From Ganoderma boninense (lineage: Eukaryota; Basidiomycota; Agaricomycetes; Polyporales; Polyporaceae): a stretch of 64,000 nucleotides of DNA. Below, in pieces: positions 34,001 through 45,108 of the stretch. The position numbers and the translations under genes were made by a program. How positions within the stretch are numbered: the first letter of the stretch is position 1; each line of letters opens with the position of its first letter. Location of the stretch: NCBI GenBank assembly GCA_002900995.3, contig CM035312.1, positions 2,229,103 to 2,293,102 of the forward strand, written 5' to 3'. The notes under the pieces are model-generated. The model saw only the letters and a list, made by a program, of their open reading frames with translations. It was not told the origin of the DNA and did no database searches.

Positions 34001-34831
34001 GTCTGATTTATCCTCCGTTCAGAGAAGCTCCGGGACGTGGGAAAACATATTGACTCCGAGCGGGTGTCGTTTTGCGGCAGATTTGCGGTCCTCCCGACGG
34101 TCAACGACGTGCCTGAATTGTTGCAAGGTGACAACAACCAAAGCGGGACTCAAAGAGCAAGGAAGGATGTTCATCAGGATGCCACTCGATGGGCACCTCT
34201 GGCCGTCGAGTGTTGCACTGCCTCGCGCCCATCGAACAGGACGGAAGAGGTTCGTGCGCAGGAAGATGTCACTTGTTCATAACGCGGTCTAAATTTGCCC
34301 TCGCTTGCTGAGCAGCTTGCCGACGGCCGGCAGCGGCAGCACCTTACCCATGCAGGTGCACGACAGAGGTCCAAGGAGAGACGCTAGGCTGGGCATCAGG
34401 TGCGGAATGGGCATTGTGCTCGGGAGAGAGAGGCGGGGAAGAGGAGATGGAGGAAGGCGGGGAGGCGGGACAGGCGAGGGTCGAGCTCGAGCCGCGGCCG
34501 ACCGAGAGGGACGATAGGTGGCAATCGCTGGGGAGGCAGTGGTGAGCCGTGGTGGGCGACGCGGGAGAGCAGGCGTCGGGTGTGGCTTAGGTAATGCGCG
34601 GCCCACGCGAGGACAATCAGTATAAGGACAGGCTGGCGTCTTGCTTGACGGACAACGTTTCCACCGTCTCCGTTCTCTCCCTCACTTCCTTCTCCCACCT
34701 ACCACCACGACCCCATCCCCGTCGTCGTCCACCACTCTCCTTTACTCTCCTTTCCAGGACGCCCCACATTCTCCCCTGCTCCTACCGTATCACGCCTTCT
34801 CTAGTGCCCCGTCTCCACACGACGCCTCACG
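31070..34831. other. 3.8 kb stretch without a recognisable gene
   Basis: The longest gene-free interval in the window. Open frames of 60-150 codons occur on both strands (for example 31576-32022 + and 32362-32778 +) but none carries a known motif or convincing splice structure. Features seen are a T9 run near 33310 and, at the right end, the leader of the oxidase gene. It could hold non-coding transcripts, a lineage-specific gene or a decayed element. Confidence 0.4.
34670..34831 (+). promoter_or_regulatory. Pyrimidine-rich leader of the copper radical oxidase gene
   Basis: The 160 nt before the ATG at 34832 are strongly C/T-rich on the coding strand (cttccttctcccacct, ccaccactctcctttac). 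CT-rich blocks just upstream of starts are common in well-expressed fungal genes. The role as core promoter or transcription start zone is inference. Confidence 0.5.
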
Positions 34832-37336
34832 ATGATCAACCGCCAGCTTTCCTTGCTGGCCCTTTCCCTAGGAGCCGTGTCCTCCGCCGCTGCACAGTCG
34901 CACACAGCCGGAGCCTTTGAGGACGGTGGCAACACCCAGGTCAGCGCAATGATGGTACGTTCCCCGCCCTCACCCTCCACCGCTGCGCACGCGTCTCACC
35001 TCATGGCGCGCGCGCGGCTCCGCCCAATTCCGTAAGATGTTCTTGGGCAACACCGAAAAGGTCTACATCCTCGACAAGTCCGAGAACAACGCCGCCAAGT
35101 TCGCCAACTTCCCGGCCATGGGCTCCGTCTACGACATCGCCTCCCGCCAGGCCACCACCATGGGCGTCAGCACAAACGTCTTCTGTGCCTCCGGCATGCA
35201 CTTGCCCAACGGCACCTTCGCCACCTTCGGCGGTAACGGCGCTGTCGGCCCCGGCGGCCAGATCGGCGACGTCACTCCCCCCGACAACCCATACACCGCC
35301 ACGTTCGACACCAACTTCGGCGACTATGACGGTACCAAGGCTATCCGTCTTCTCAACCCTTGCACCGACGGCGACGACTGGTCCTCAGCGAACTGCCAGT
35401 GGTTCGACAACGCCTCGCTCCTCAGCATGCAAGATCACCGCTGGTACTCCACTGCGGAGCCTATGGGCGATGGTTCGATCGTTCTCATTGGTGGCTTCAC
35501 CAACGGCGGCTACATCAACCGGAATTACCCTAATGTCGACCCTACATACGAGGGTGGTGCCGCGACGCCTACTTACGAATTCTATCCGGCGAACGGCAGG
35601 CAAAGTCAGATCATGAACTTCATGGTCAAGACCTCTGGCTTGAACGCGTACGCTCATACGTACCTCATGCCGTCGGGCAAGATGCTCGTCCAGGCGAACT
35701 ACTCGACTAGTCAGTCCCATAGCGTGCGTCAGGTGTAGTTTGCTGATCCGGTTGTCTAGTGCTTTGGGACCCTTCGACAAACACGGAGACCGATCTCCCT
35801 GACATGCCTGACCGCATCGTCCGCGTCTACCCGGCTTCCGGTGGTGTGGCGATGCTCCCTTTGACTCCCGACAACGGTTACAACCCGACGGTCATCTTCT
35901 GCGGTGGTTCCAACATGACCGACTTCCAGTGGGGCAACTACTCTTGGCCCTTCGCGGACACATGGAACGTCCCTGCGTCGAAGAAATGCCACACTATCAC
36001 CCCCGAGCCGACTGACGGTTCCACGGTTGACTACGTCGAGGTCGATGACATGCCCGAGGGTCGTACCATGGGTCAATTCATCGCGCTCCCTGACCTTACC
36101 ATGCTCATGGTCAACGGTGGTGAGAACGGTACTGCCGGCTACTCTGACCGTACCCTCAACACGCTTAACATGCCTCTTGGTATGTCGCTTGCTGCTGGTC
36201 CTGTTGGTAAGCCCGCCGTGTACAACCCCCGTGCGGCCGCGGGCCAGCGCTGGTCGAACGCTGGCTTCGACACGTCTTCGATTGCCCGTCTTTATCACTC
36301 GTCCGCGATCCTGCTCCCTGACGCATCGGTCCTGATTGCTGGCTCTAACCCCAATGTCGACGTGAACCTTACCGCCCCCTTCCCTACCACCTACAAGGCG
36401 GAGGTCTTCTACCCGTCGTACTTCTCGGCCACCAACCGCCCGACCTTCACCGGCGCCCCAACGACTCTGTCATACGGTGGTGATGCCTTTGACCTCACTG
36501 TCCCCGCTTCTGCGTACTCGGGCTCTGCTAACAGCGCCGCTGCCAACACCTCTGTTGTGCTCATCCGCGGCGGCTGGACGACGCACGCCATGAACATGGG
36601 TCAGCGTATCATGCAGCTCAACAACACCTACACCGTCAAGAGCGATGGTTCGATTACGCTCCACGTCGCTCAGCTCCCGCCCAACGCCAACCTCTTCCAG
36701 CCCGGCCCCGCCATGCTCTTTATCAACGTGTTCGGCATCCCCTCAAACGGCTCCTGGGTCACCATCGGCACCGGGAACATCGAGACCCAGCCCACTCAAG
36801 ACGCCACCGTCCTGCCCGCCTCTGTTCACGTCGACGGCGCTTCCGGCAGTGGTGCGAGCAACGGCAACAACAGCTCGTCTCCCGGCAGCAATGGCGCTTC
36901 GTCAACGCACACTGGGGCGATTGTGGGTGGGATCATCGCGGCGATTGCGGCCGTTGGCATTCTCGGTGCGGTTTTCGGAATTTGTATGGCACGGCGTCGG
37001 CGTGCAGCTGCACGCCAGGCGTCGTCGCTCGGATACCCGATGAGCTCGGCGTCTGGCGGCGCAGCCACTCGCGCAACGGCGATGTCTGGGGGTGGACCTG
37101 GAGCTGGTTACAGAGGATCTGACTCGAGTGCTTTCGTGCCGTTGCAGGGTAATGAGAGCGCCACATGGGGACCGGGGCCGAACATGCAGGCGTCAGCGAG
37201 CACAGCAAGTCTTGGCCTCCAGGGGCCGAGCTCGCCGTACTACGATGACCCCCGGGGACACGCAAGCGGGGAGTTCGACCCGTATCACCAGAACGCGCCG
37301 AGGATGAGCACGAACGAGCGGAGAGGACCTTTCTGA
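34832..37336 (+). CDS. Copper radical oxidase (glyoxal oxidase family), membrane-anchored
   Basis: The enzyme oxidises aldehydes or related alcohols with a Cu/tyrosyl-radical centre and releases H2O2 for lignin-degrading peroxidases. Three exons (34832-34954, 35037-35709, 35760-37336) give 790 residues. A signal peptide (LSLLALSLGAVSSAAA) precedes a glyoxal oxidase N-domain and a DUF1929-type C-domain. Active-site residues are visible: Cys in NVFCASGMHLPNG (Tyr-Cys cofactor), the Tyr in DHRWYSTA (cofactor partner), Tyr-His in ARLYHSSAILLP, and His in GWTTHAMNMGQR. After a Ser/Gly/Asn-rich linker comes a transmembrane helix (GAIVGGIIAAIAAVGILGAV) followed by RRRR and about 110 cytosolic residues. 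The enzyme should therefore be tethered at the plasma membrane with its catalytic part outside. Confidence 0.93.
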
Positions 37337-38550
37337 GTGGCGGAGGGAGGAGAGTAATTTGGCGTTTGTTGTTGATATTTGGAGAAGTGCTGCGGGGCGA
37401 AGAAAAGGGAGGAGGATATACATACGCAAACACATACATCTCGAGGAAGAGGACTCACGGACCTGCCTGCCCCTTGTTTTCACCTGACTGATCTACCTAC
37501 GTATCTCTGACTTTTCACCACTGCATTCGTTTGCACGCTGCTATCGCACTCTTTCGTGTATTCGCGATTACGTTCCTTGCGTGCTGCATATGCATACACT
37601 TGGGCTGTCGACGATGGACTGGACTGGACTTTTCGTGCACGGACTGGTAGGTAGTGCCAGCGTTGTAGACCATCACTTCGCGCATGCGCCCTTGATGACC
37701 GTGACGACCTCTTTCAAGTTCCGTCCCCCCATCCATCTTCTGTCCCCACCGCGTCGTGATACTGCTGTTGCGGTCACTCGACATTGTTGTACTGACGTTT
37801 TGTCGCGATACTCTCTCATGATTCCCCATCTGCATATGTTCTTTGGTGACATTTTTGGCTTAGATTCATGACTTCTCGTATGCTTCCGTCCGTCCACTTA
37901 TAATGTCGTCCTTGATGTCGTCCTTGATCCTGTGGTTTCCTTCCCATACTGACGAATTACAGTGCAGTGGCTGCTAGCGGCCATCTGCTCCTGTTCCTTT
38001 CCTTGTTCCGACTTTGATTCATTTGCATCTAATGGCGACGTTCGAGCCCTGCCTGGCTTCGTGGTTTCACAATTTGCCTCATGGGGTTCGTCGATCGGGG
38101 TGGTTGGTCTTGGGCGGGACCGGTGTGTAGTATTCAATTTGTGTGTGGCGGTACCGGTATATGGTCAAGTGCGGGGCAGATTGTGGGGAGGCTGTAAGAT
38201 ATTCCGAGGCTCGAACTTCGTGAATGAGCTCGAGCCTCTAAGGAGGTGATCGACGTCGGTCTGCTTCTTGTGTGGGGACGCACTGACTCGGGGAAGCGCA
38301 GCCAGACCGTCGACGTCGACTCGGATCATGCCTTCTCAGCAGCCTCGAGCCGGGCCCGGGCGAGGCCGGGACACGAGAGCGTGCGAACGCTGCAGGGACC
38401 AGGGCCCCGCGCGTCGTCTTGGCGTGCACTCGAGGCCTTGGCGGAACGATCGTGCAGGGGGTTGGCGGTGTTTCCGATTATCGTAAGTAAGTGCTTCCCA
38501 ACGCGTCTTAGCCACCGCTCGACGTTTTCTGACACGGCGCACGGCGGCCC
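37337..38550. other. Intergenic region
   Basis: About 1.2 kb between two + strand genes. T/C-rich patches on the + strand occur at 37480-37560 and 37900-38000. The reading frames show no recognisable domain. It presumably includes the oxidase 3' end and the hydrolase promoter. Confidence 0.35.
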
Positions 38551-39944
38551 ATGGCGACGCAGTCACCAACGATCATAGCTGAAACTCAGGCGGCGCCGGC
38601 GTGTGCGATGCCTTTGTCAGAAGGCAAGAGCGGCGGGTCAACGTTAACAGGCCTAGGGAACTCGAAGCTCGGGACGGGGAAGGGGTCGAAGAAGCCGTGG
38701 CACAAGGAGACCATCGTCGTCGCGGGTCTGCCCGTGAACGTGTTTTCCGACCCGGGGAGCGGAGGTAGGGCGGAGGTAGATGCAAATGCAAGTGCCGGCG
38801 TTGTGGTCATGTTCCTGCTGCATGGCCGGACGGGGTCGGCGAGGAGGATGGAGACGTACGTGACGGACATCTTTGCGGAGATCCGGGCCCGGAGAGGTGC
38901 GGACGCGGGAGCTCAGTTACAGGCGCAGGAACTGCTTATTGTCACGATCGTAAGTGCGCATGCTTGGCTGGCATGTGTTCTGAAGGTTAGCCTGGCTCAT
39001 GAGTTTGCGCGCAGGATCAAAGGAACCACGGGAAGCGTATGGTTGACGAACGGGCGAACATGGGATGGTCCACGGACCCCGACAAGAACAACGAGCGGCA
39101 CGCGTGAGTGCATTGAACTTATAACTTCCGAAGTTTTAACCTTTATGCTTACTCTGATTTGATCGTTGGCATGCAGGATTGACATGTACGCCATACAGAG
39201 TGAGCGTTGCTTGGCATCGATCTCACGTCCTGGGCGGTGGCTGCAGCTGACATGTCCGTGGTTCATCGCGGTCGCAGCCGGGACAGCGCAGGACGTGTCG
39301 TTCCTGATCGACTTCTTGCCTTCGTACCTCTTTCCGCGCGGTGAACGTACGATCTCGCAGTGGGTCTGCGCGGGGAAGAGCTTGGGCGGCCACTCGACGT
39401 GGATTGTCTTGAGAAACGGTGCGTGATGCCACGGTGCATCTAATCGTCTATGCCCCCTACTTCAGGCAGGACTTATGGACGAAACAGACCCGAGAGTCAA
39501 CATCGGCATACCAATTATTGGTGAGATGGATCCAGCTGGGTCACCTCGGGTGCTGTCGATGTTGACATCGCGAATTTGTTGGCAGGATGTCCCGATTACC
39601 TGACGCTCATATCCAAGCGGGCGAAAGCACACAAGCTGCCGTTCGGTCCGCCGCATATACCCGACACTCTCGTCCAGGTCGTCAAATGCGCGGACCCTGT
39701 GACCGCGCCGTATACCGCGGCGGACGAGTCGAATCCATTTCTTGGAAAGAAGATCCTCGTTTTGTCCGGTCGGGAGGACAAGACTGTCCCGTGGTCCGCG
39801 GCGAAGGACTTCGTCGAGGGGCTGAATGTGGGAGAGCAGGGCGTGAAGGAGGTGATGGTCGAGCCGGGTACTGGACACGATTTCTCCCCGGCGATGGTGA
39901 AAGAGGCAGCACGTTTTGTATGGGAGCACGCGCTCGTCGCATGA
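38551..39944 (+). CDS. Alpha/beta hydrolase
   Basis: Six exons join in phase to 353 residues: 38551-38949, 39015-39103, 39177-39199 (a 23-nt micro-exon), 39278-39418, 39470-39520 and 39586-39944. The alpha/beta hydrolase core is clear: oxyanion strand VVMFLLHGRTGS, DQRNHGKRM, nucleophile elbow CAGKSLGGHSTW (GxSxG), acid in VLSGREDKTVPW and catalytic His in PGTGHDFSP. The N-terminal 65 residues are low-complexity and have no clear signal peptide, which suggests an intracellular enzyme. Overall it resembles fungal serine esterases/lipases of unknown substrate (DLH or poly-hydroxybutyrate-depolymerase-like). No frame break is seen. Confidence 0.88.
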
Positions 39945-40163
39945 ATCCTGGACTGCAAGTTGGGACTTGGTTGACGCGAGCTTTGGCACTGCACAGAATC
40001 TAGTACCAGTGCACGTGAGTATGAAGTGTCATATTTGTGCAGTCTCTGTGGTTGTTTCGACCATAACATATCTCGTCTCGCTACTGTCATTGTACGCACA
40101 TTGCTGTATTCTCTATACCGGATATAACGCATTTCGTTCTGGAACAAGAATAGCGGAGGCCTA

Positions 40164-41718
40164 TCAATATTCATCCTCATCACCTCCTTCATCTTCACTT
40201 TCGTCTTCGTCGGCATACCGTTTCCATTTTACGTATGAGCACCACTCGCTCAATGCATTCCCCATGTCCGTCTCCCACAACTTGTCTTTAACCGGATCTG
40301 GGCTTTGGGTTGACCTTCCGCGGCGATATAGCAACATGCGTTGGATAACGTCATCGGTGCAGCCGAGATCGTCCATGACATCCCCGCCAAGGATACCTAC
40401 GGAGAGGCATTTGTGAAAATGCTCTCTAAAAAAGCTTCGAGTCTTCACATCGGTTATTTCCACGGCTGGATAATGGAGCTGTGACATCGCCTCCACCTGG
40501 TCCACCTGGGAGCGGTCGAAGACGTAGATCCTAGCACGGGGGAGGGCCTTTCAATTGGATTGGGTAAAGGATCGTTAGACAGTTGAGCTGAACGCCAATA
40601 CGCAGGCTGCGATGACGCAGACTTACATCTATGTCTACCCCGAAGGCATTTTTCTGAAACAAATCATAGACATCCTTACGCATTGAGATCAGATTGTCGG
40701 CTTCCTGAAACATGGGAGAATCAGGAGTCCAGCTCAACAGCTCCTCGGAGTTGGTCTTGGGGCCATCATGCTGGGATGCGGATAGCGAAGGCAAGTCAAA
40801 CACAAAGGCTGTTGATGTGATGCGACACCACTCACCCAAGCAATCAGAGTCGGGGGATAGATCCAACCAGCCTGAATAGACCCCGGATCTCCAGGGCTTC
40901 CAGCTGATTGTTGCCCCGTCACAACACATCGTTCGAAGCTGCAATTGTGGGGGAACTTCCACGCTGCTTTGGATTTGACATCATCTGTAATCTCCCCCTA
41001 GTGTGGTGGTATCACAACGAGAAAAATCAGTCAGAGCCAGGCACTGTGGAAGTGTTATACCTACATAGAACGTTCCACGGTAGGCGATCTCGAAGAATGA
41101 CGTGCCACTTTCGAGGGTTTCAAAAGGTTCGAATAATTCCATGTGATCAGACATTTCCCTCATAATGGGCTGATATATGCTTGCGCCCGACGGATCTTTG
41201 AATCAACAGAAGTTTGTTAGTTTCATGTTTTCTATCGTCGGAAATGAACAACGGCAGACAACTCATACCTTTGAAGAAAATCAGATAATCTCCGCCCTCC
41301 ACCATTTTATCGCCTTGAACGTCTTGAAGATCGTGCATTGGTATCACCGGCCGGCAACGAATGCCTAGCGAACACCTTCCATCTAAGTTATACGGCTCCA
41401 AATCAACAGGGGCCATGGCAAGCCGGTAATTTTGGTAGTCCTTGGGTAGTTCTATACAAGTATTGATCCAGGCAAGAAGTATATCGACGGTGATGGGACT
41501 GATGGCCTTATGATTGAAGCCTGTAGTTCGCGGTGGAGTAGTCGCGGTCAGAGGGCGGACACATTGAAGCTTGTGGTGATGGAATACCGTGACTACTGAC
41601 ATGCAAGTAGCTTTTGGAAAGACCACAGAAATGTGGTAGCCTTCCGCTGCCTTGCCAACTTCGTGTTATGGGCCAAGGTAAGACGAGCAGTAGAATGATC
41701 TGGCTTCAAGTTATTCAT
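40164..41718 (-). CDS. HNH_2-family protein with both histidines replaced (Trp/Tyr)
   Basis: Six exons (41718-41601, 41520-41269, 41195-41061, 40984-40836, 40770-40627, 40547-40164) join in phase to 393 residues with no stop. Domain order matches the HNH gene at 43413: an N-terminal module (LTLAHNTKLARQRKATTFLW; DILLAWINT; GGDYLIFFK) and then an HNH_2-like core. The core reads FERCVVTG...SIQAGWIYPP and NLISMRKDVYDLF. Canonical members read RC..TG...EAAHIFP and ILLRADIHRLF, so the first His aligns with Trp and the last with Tyr. The C-terminus is acidic (DEDESEDEGGDEDE). The intact frame with altered catalytic positions suggests a retained non-nuclease role, perhaps DNA or protein binding. That is inference. 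The gene is divergent from the canonical paralogue. Confidence 0.8.
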
Positions 41719-43412
41719 GATGCCTATTGAGTGCCAGCGAGGGATGAAGGTTATCACTGGGAATCGTGATGGAGAGGGGCGATGTTGAGTGCGATGAGGT
41801 TGCAAGGCTTGATGAAGGGTAGGGTACTAGGCAGAAGTTGGTTGGACCTGGGCAGCTTTATATAATGGGTGCTTGATACGACTTTTGTTCTGTGGGGCAC
41901 CGTAATCATACGACTAGTGCACTCACTCGCCTCCGCAATTGTCAACATATTGATACCGTTCAGATGATGACTCGGAGTGCCTCCCGATTCCCGAATTTTC
42001 CTTTACTGTAACATGATTCGCGGAACAATCAGTACCGTACAACGTGATCGTTCCAAGTTATTCATCTCGCTGATGTACACTCATACTTGTCAGAAATAGA
42101 TCTAATGATTATTTTCAGGGCTCGACTCCATTATCCCATCCGAAACGTTTCACATGACCGCCGAGGTGCGGACGGTGCCACCAGCGACGAACTGAGCGAG
42201 CGGCAAGACTCGGAATCGAGCACCCCTACTACTGTCGCCACTAATTGAGTGAGTGAAGGTCCTGTGTGGCGGCGGCGAAATCTTTCTGGCGGCGCAGGCT
42301 CAGCTAGCGGGTGCTTGCTGCCACGACTTGCTTGAACATGGGACGCACAACGAACCCTGCTATGTAATGCCAACCCAGTCTTCACTGTGGCACATGCGCA
42401 GCAGCCTGCAAGGCCACTGTTTTAGGGCTTAGCTGCGCCACCTCTCTTCGCCCTTCTTCGCCCCGCCAACACTAAAAGTAGTAGAGTGCCCAGGATCGAG
42501 CTTCATGTCACACGGGCACCTGATGGCACAGCTGCAGGCCTTGCCGATTCCCCACCAGCCTGCTATCCGATCGAACCCATCCGTCTCAGGCTGTGCTCAC
42601 ACCCCACGGGCCACCATTGGCCTGTTTTGGGTACGAGATCACAGCCTGCATGCAACTTCACCGATAATTGTACTTACCCGGTCATGCCAGCGTGTCATGC
42701 ATGCCACAACACTGGCGCTATAGGCCTAAAATCGAACAGTGAGCCGTAAGTAAGTGGGTTTCGTGTGCTTGCGGTTCAACTCAAGAAGAAGGGGGGCAAG
42801 CTTGGGCCAGAGCTACGTAGCATACGCGCACTTCACCACAGCACATAGACTTCAGATCCTCTTGATAATCACTAGTTCTGATAATCGCGCAGCTCGCCGC
42901 AAAGCTTACGAGTCCCAAAGGGGCACTGATGTTCACCAGCGGAACTGGAAACTTGAAATGAATCCGGACAGCGCTGGTGGATGGTGGCGTAATGCATGTC
43001 ATGGCAACGAAATGGGTGCACGCCGCAGGGCCCGCCATTCGATATGCATGTACACGTTACATAGTCAACCCTGCACGCCGCACGAGGTCACTTCTCATTC
43101 TGAAACGTTCAGGCATCCACAATGAGGCGACTGTGAAGGCATTGAGGCACAGAACATGAGGTGCGCCAAGACAAGTTGAGACGTGGCTGGTGCATTGCGA
43201 TATGTAATATCGATATCATGATCAGTTGGCATGCATCTAATTACGCCGCCGGAATGCGATCTGCAACAAACTGACTGTAGCCTTGTTACACTACTAGTAA
43301 CGCCTCCCCTCAGTACTTAAGCCCGCCGTTCTTCCCGGGGTCCCCACATCCTGCTAATCAATTCTTAACATCCGACAGAATCCGAAGCTCTACAGAACCC
43401 CAGAGTATCAAC
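41719..43412. promoter_or_regulatory. Shared intergenic region of a head-to-head HNH_2 pair
   Basis: 1.7 kb separates the starts of the altered HNH_2 gene (-) and the canonical one (+). No coding region is supported. A TATA-like element (tttatataatgg, about 41857) lies upstream of the minus-strand start. Whether the two genes share regulation is unknown. Confidence 0.35.
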
Positions 43413-44878
43413 ATGGTTGCCCTCCAAATTTCTGAATCGGAACAATACTATCCTGAGCCCTATCTCAATGAGGGTCAGAGAAACGTACATATCTGGGGAT
43501 TGTCTTATCACCTCCACAAGACCCATCGACACTTAGTTGCAGGTGAGCAAACCTTCCATCATGATTTGTGGAAGTAGCTCTCATTCCACTTGCCTAGGAT
43601 TCTATAACCATAATAATCATGTGACATTCGCAATGCTATACGAGTGGCTTGATTTGATCATAAAGCCTTCTACTAGTGAGCTCTTTTCAAGCTGTTATCC
43701 TAAGATCGGAATATTTCTTCTTACCGGCATAAAATAGAACCCAAAAAGAACTTACATATGGCTGAGACGATGAATCCAAGCTTCGGGTTAGCTCGCCTCA
43801 AGGACCTCTTGAACGCCAATGAGGAACGGGATCCACGGGGCAAGAGTGGAGAGTTTCCACCTATCAATGTCGAGCCTGACGCCCTTCTGAGTCCTCAGAC
43901 TGTGACGAGTATTTTGGCTGCAAATTACATCTCACGAAACAATACCGGACCATGCGAGCCAGGGAACTACGTCATTTTTTACGGCTACTGGGAGTCTAGT
44001 CCCGAAGTTTCTGCAAATGACTGGACCAAATTAGACTTGCGATATGCTGTGTTGGACGAGACCCCTGCCACCGAAGTGAGCATTTTCAGGGCTAAACGCG
44101 ATGTCGTGAAGACCAAGAAAACTCAAACTAAAGCCACTCGGGTGAGTTCCAATGAATCGGTTCTGTGTCCTCAAGGTGTTGCATCCCTGACTTGAGTGTC
44201 ATGCAGGCGGATGGGTTCAGAACCGCAGTTCGAACTCGGGATCAGCGATGCATAATGACGGGAACTCGACCTATAGAGCGCGAGCGAGGCAAAGACTATA
44301 CCGGTCTTGAAGCCGCGCACATATTTCCATTTGCATGGGCAACAGTGGTATGCATATGCGTCGTATTAACTGAGGCCTATCAATGGACTCACATTCGATC
44401 GAACCAAGTACGGAACATATCTACGTAAAAGCAAGAAGGCCCTGATCAACGGCTTGGTGGATACTCACCAGAAAGTAGACAGAGCACGAAATGGAATTCT
44501 ATTGCGTGCAGATATACATAGGCTGTTTGACCAGTATGTATGGTCTATATACAAGGTGTGACGTTGGACATCTCATTTTCGCATTGCAGTGTCATGCTGA
44601 CCAAGGTCATATAGAACAAGGTCTATTTTTTCGAAAAAGCTAGACCAGATACTATGGGGCAAAACACAGACATTCTTCAAAAGACGTTTGGCCAGTTCGA
44701 ATTTCCAGACGGTCATATTGCCCTGAATGCCATCCCAGATAAAGACGAGGACTACATGCCGATCGAGGTGGCAATGGAACCCCCTGAGCCGGCATTAATG
44801 TTGTTCCACTTTATCTGCGCGTTGTACACCAACGTAGTAGATGTTGGACGTAGGTCTGTGTCCTCGGATGTAGACTAG
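43413..44878 (+). CDS. HNH_2 endonuclease-domain protein
   Basis: Six exons (43413-43542, 43598-43675, 43738-44141, 44207-44347, 44409-44555, 44615-44878) join in phase to 387 residues. The N-terminal module (VHIWGLSYHLHKTHR, LYEWLDLII, CEPGNYVIFYGYWE) is shared with the paralogues at 11.1 and 40.2 kb. The HNH_2 core follows: RDQRCIMTG, then TGLEAAHIFPFAW, and NGILLRADIHRLFDQY. All expected metal-site residues (His in AAHI, Asn in RNGI, His in DIH) are present. These proteins are numerous in agaricomycetes and their biological role is unknown. The last 30 residues are less certain. It is convergent with the PUF6-like gene. Confidence 0.85.
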
Positions 44879-45108
44879 ATAAAGCCTGTGGATTACAGGA
44901 ACCATTGTAACATACACATGCATAGTAGACAGACAGACATGTGGTCATACCCTTCGCTTCCGAGGAGGCCACAGCACTTGAGCCACGGCTAGAGTTGTAA
45001 TCAACCTGGTGCCAATATCTCATAGAAAACCCTATCGGCATGAGCAGAACAGAGGTTGCTTCACTACGTAATTCACAACTAAGCTATAAAGCAAGCAGTT
45101 ATGAAGTA

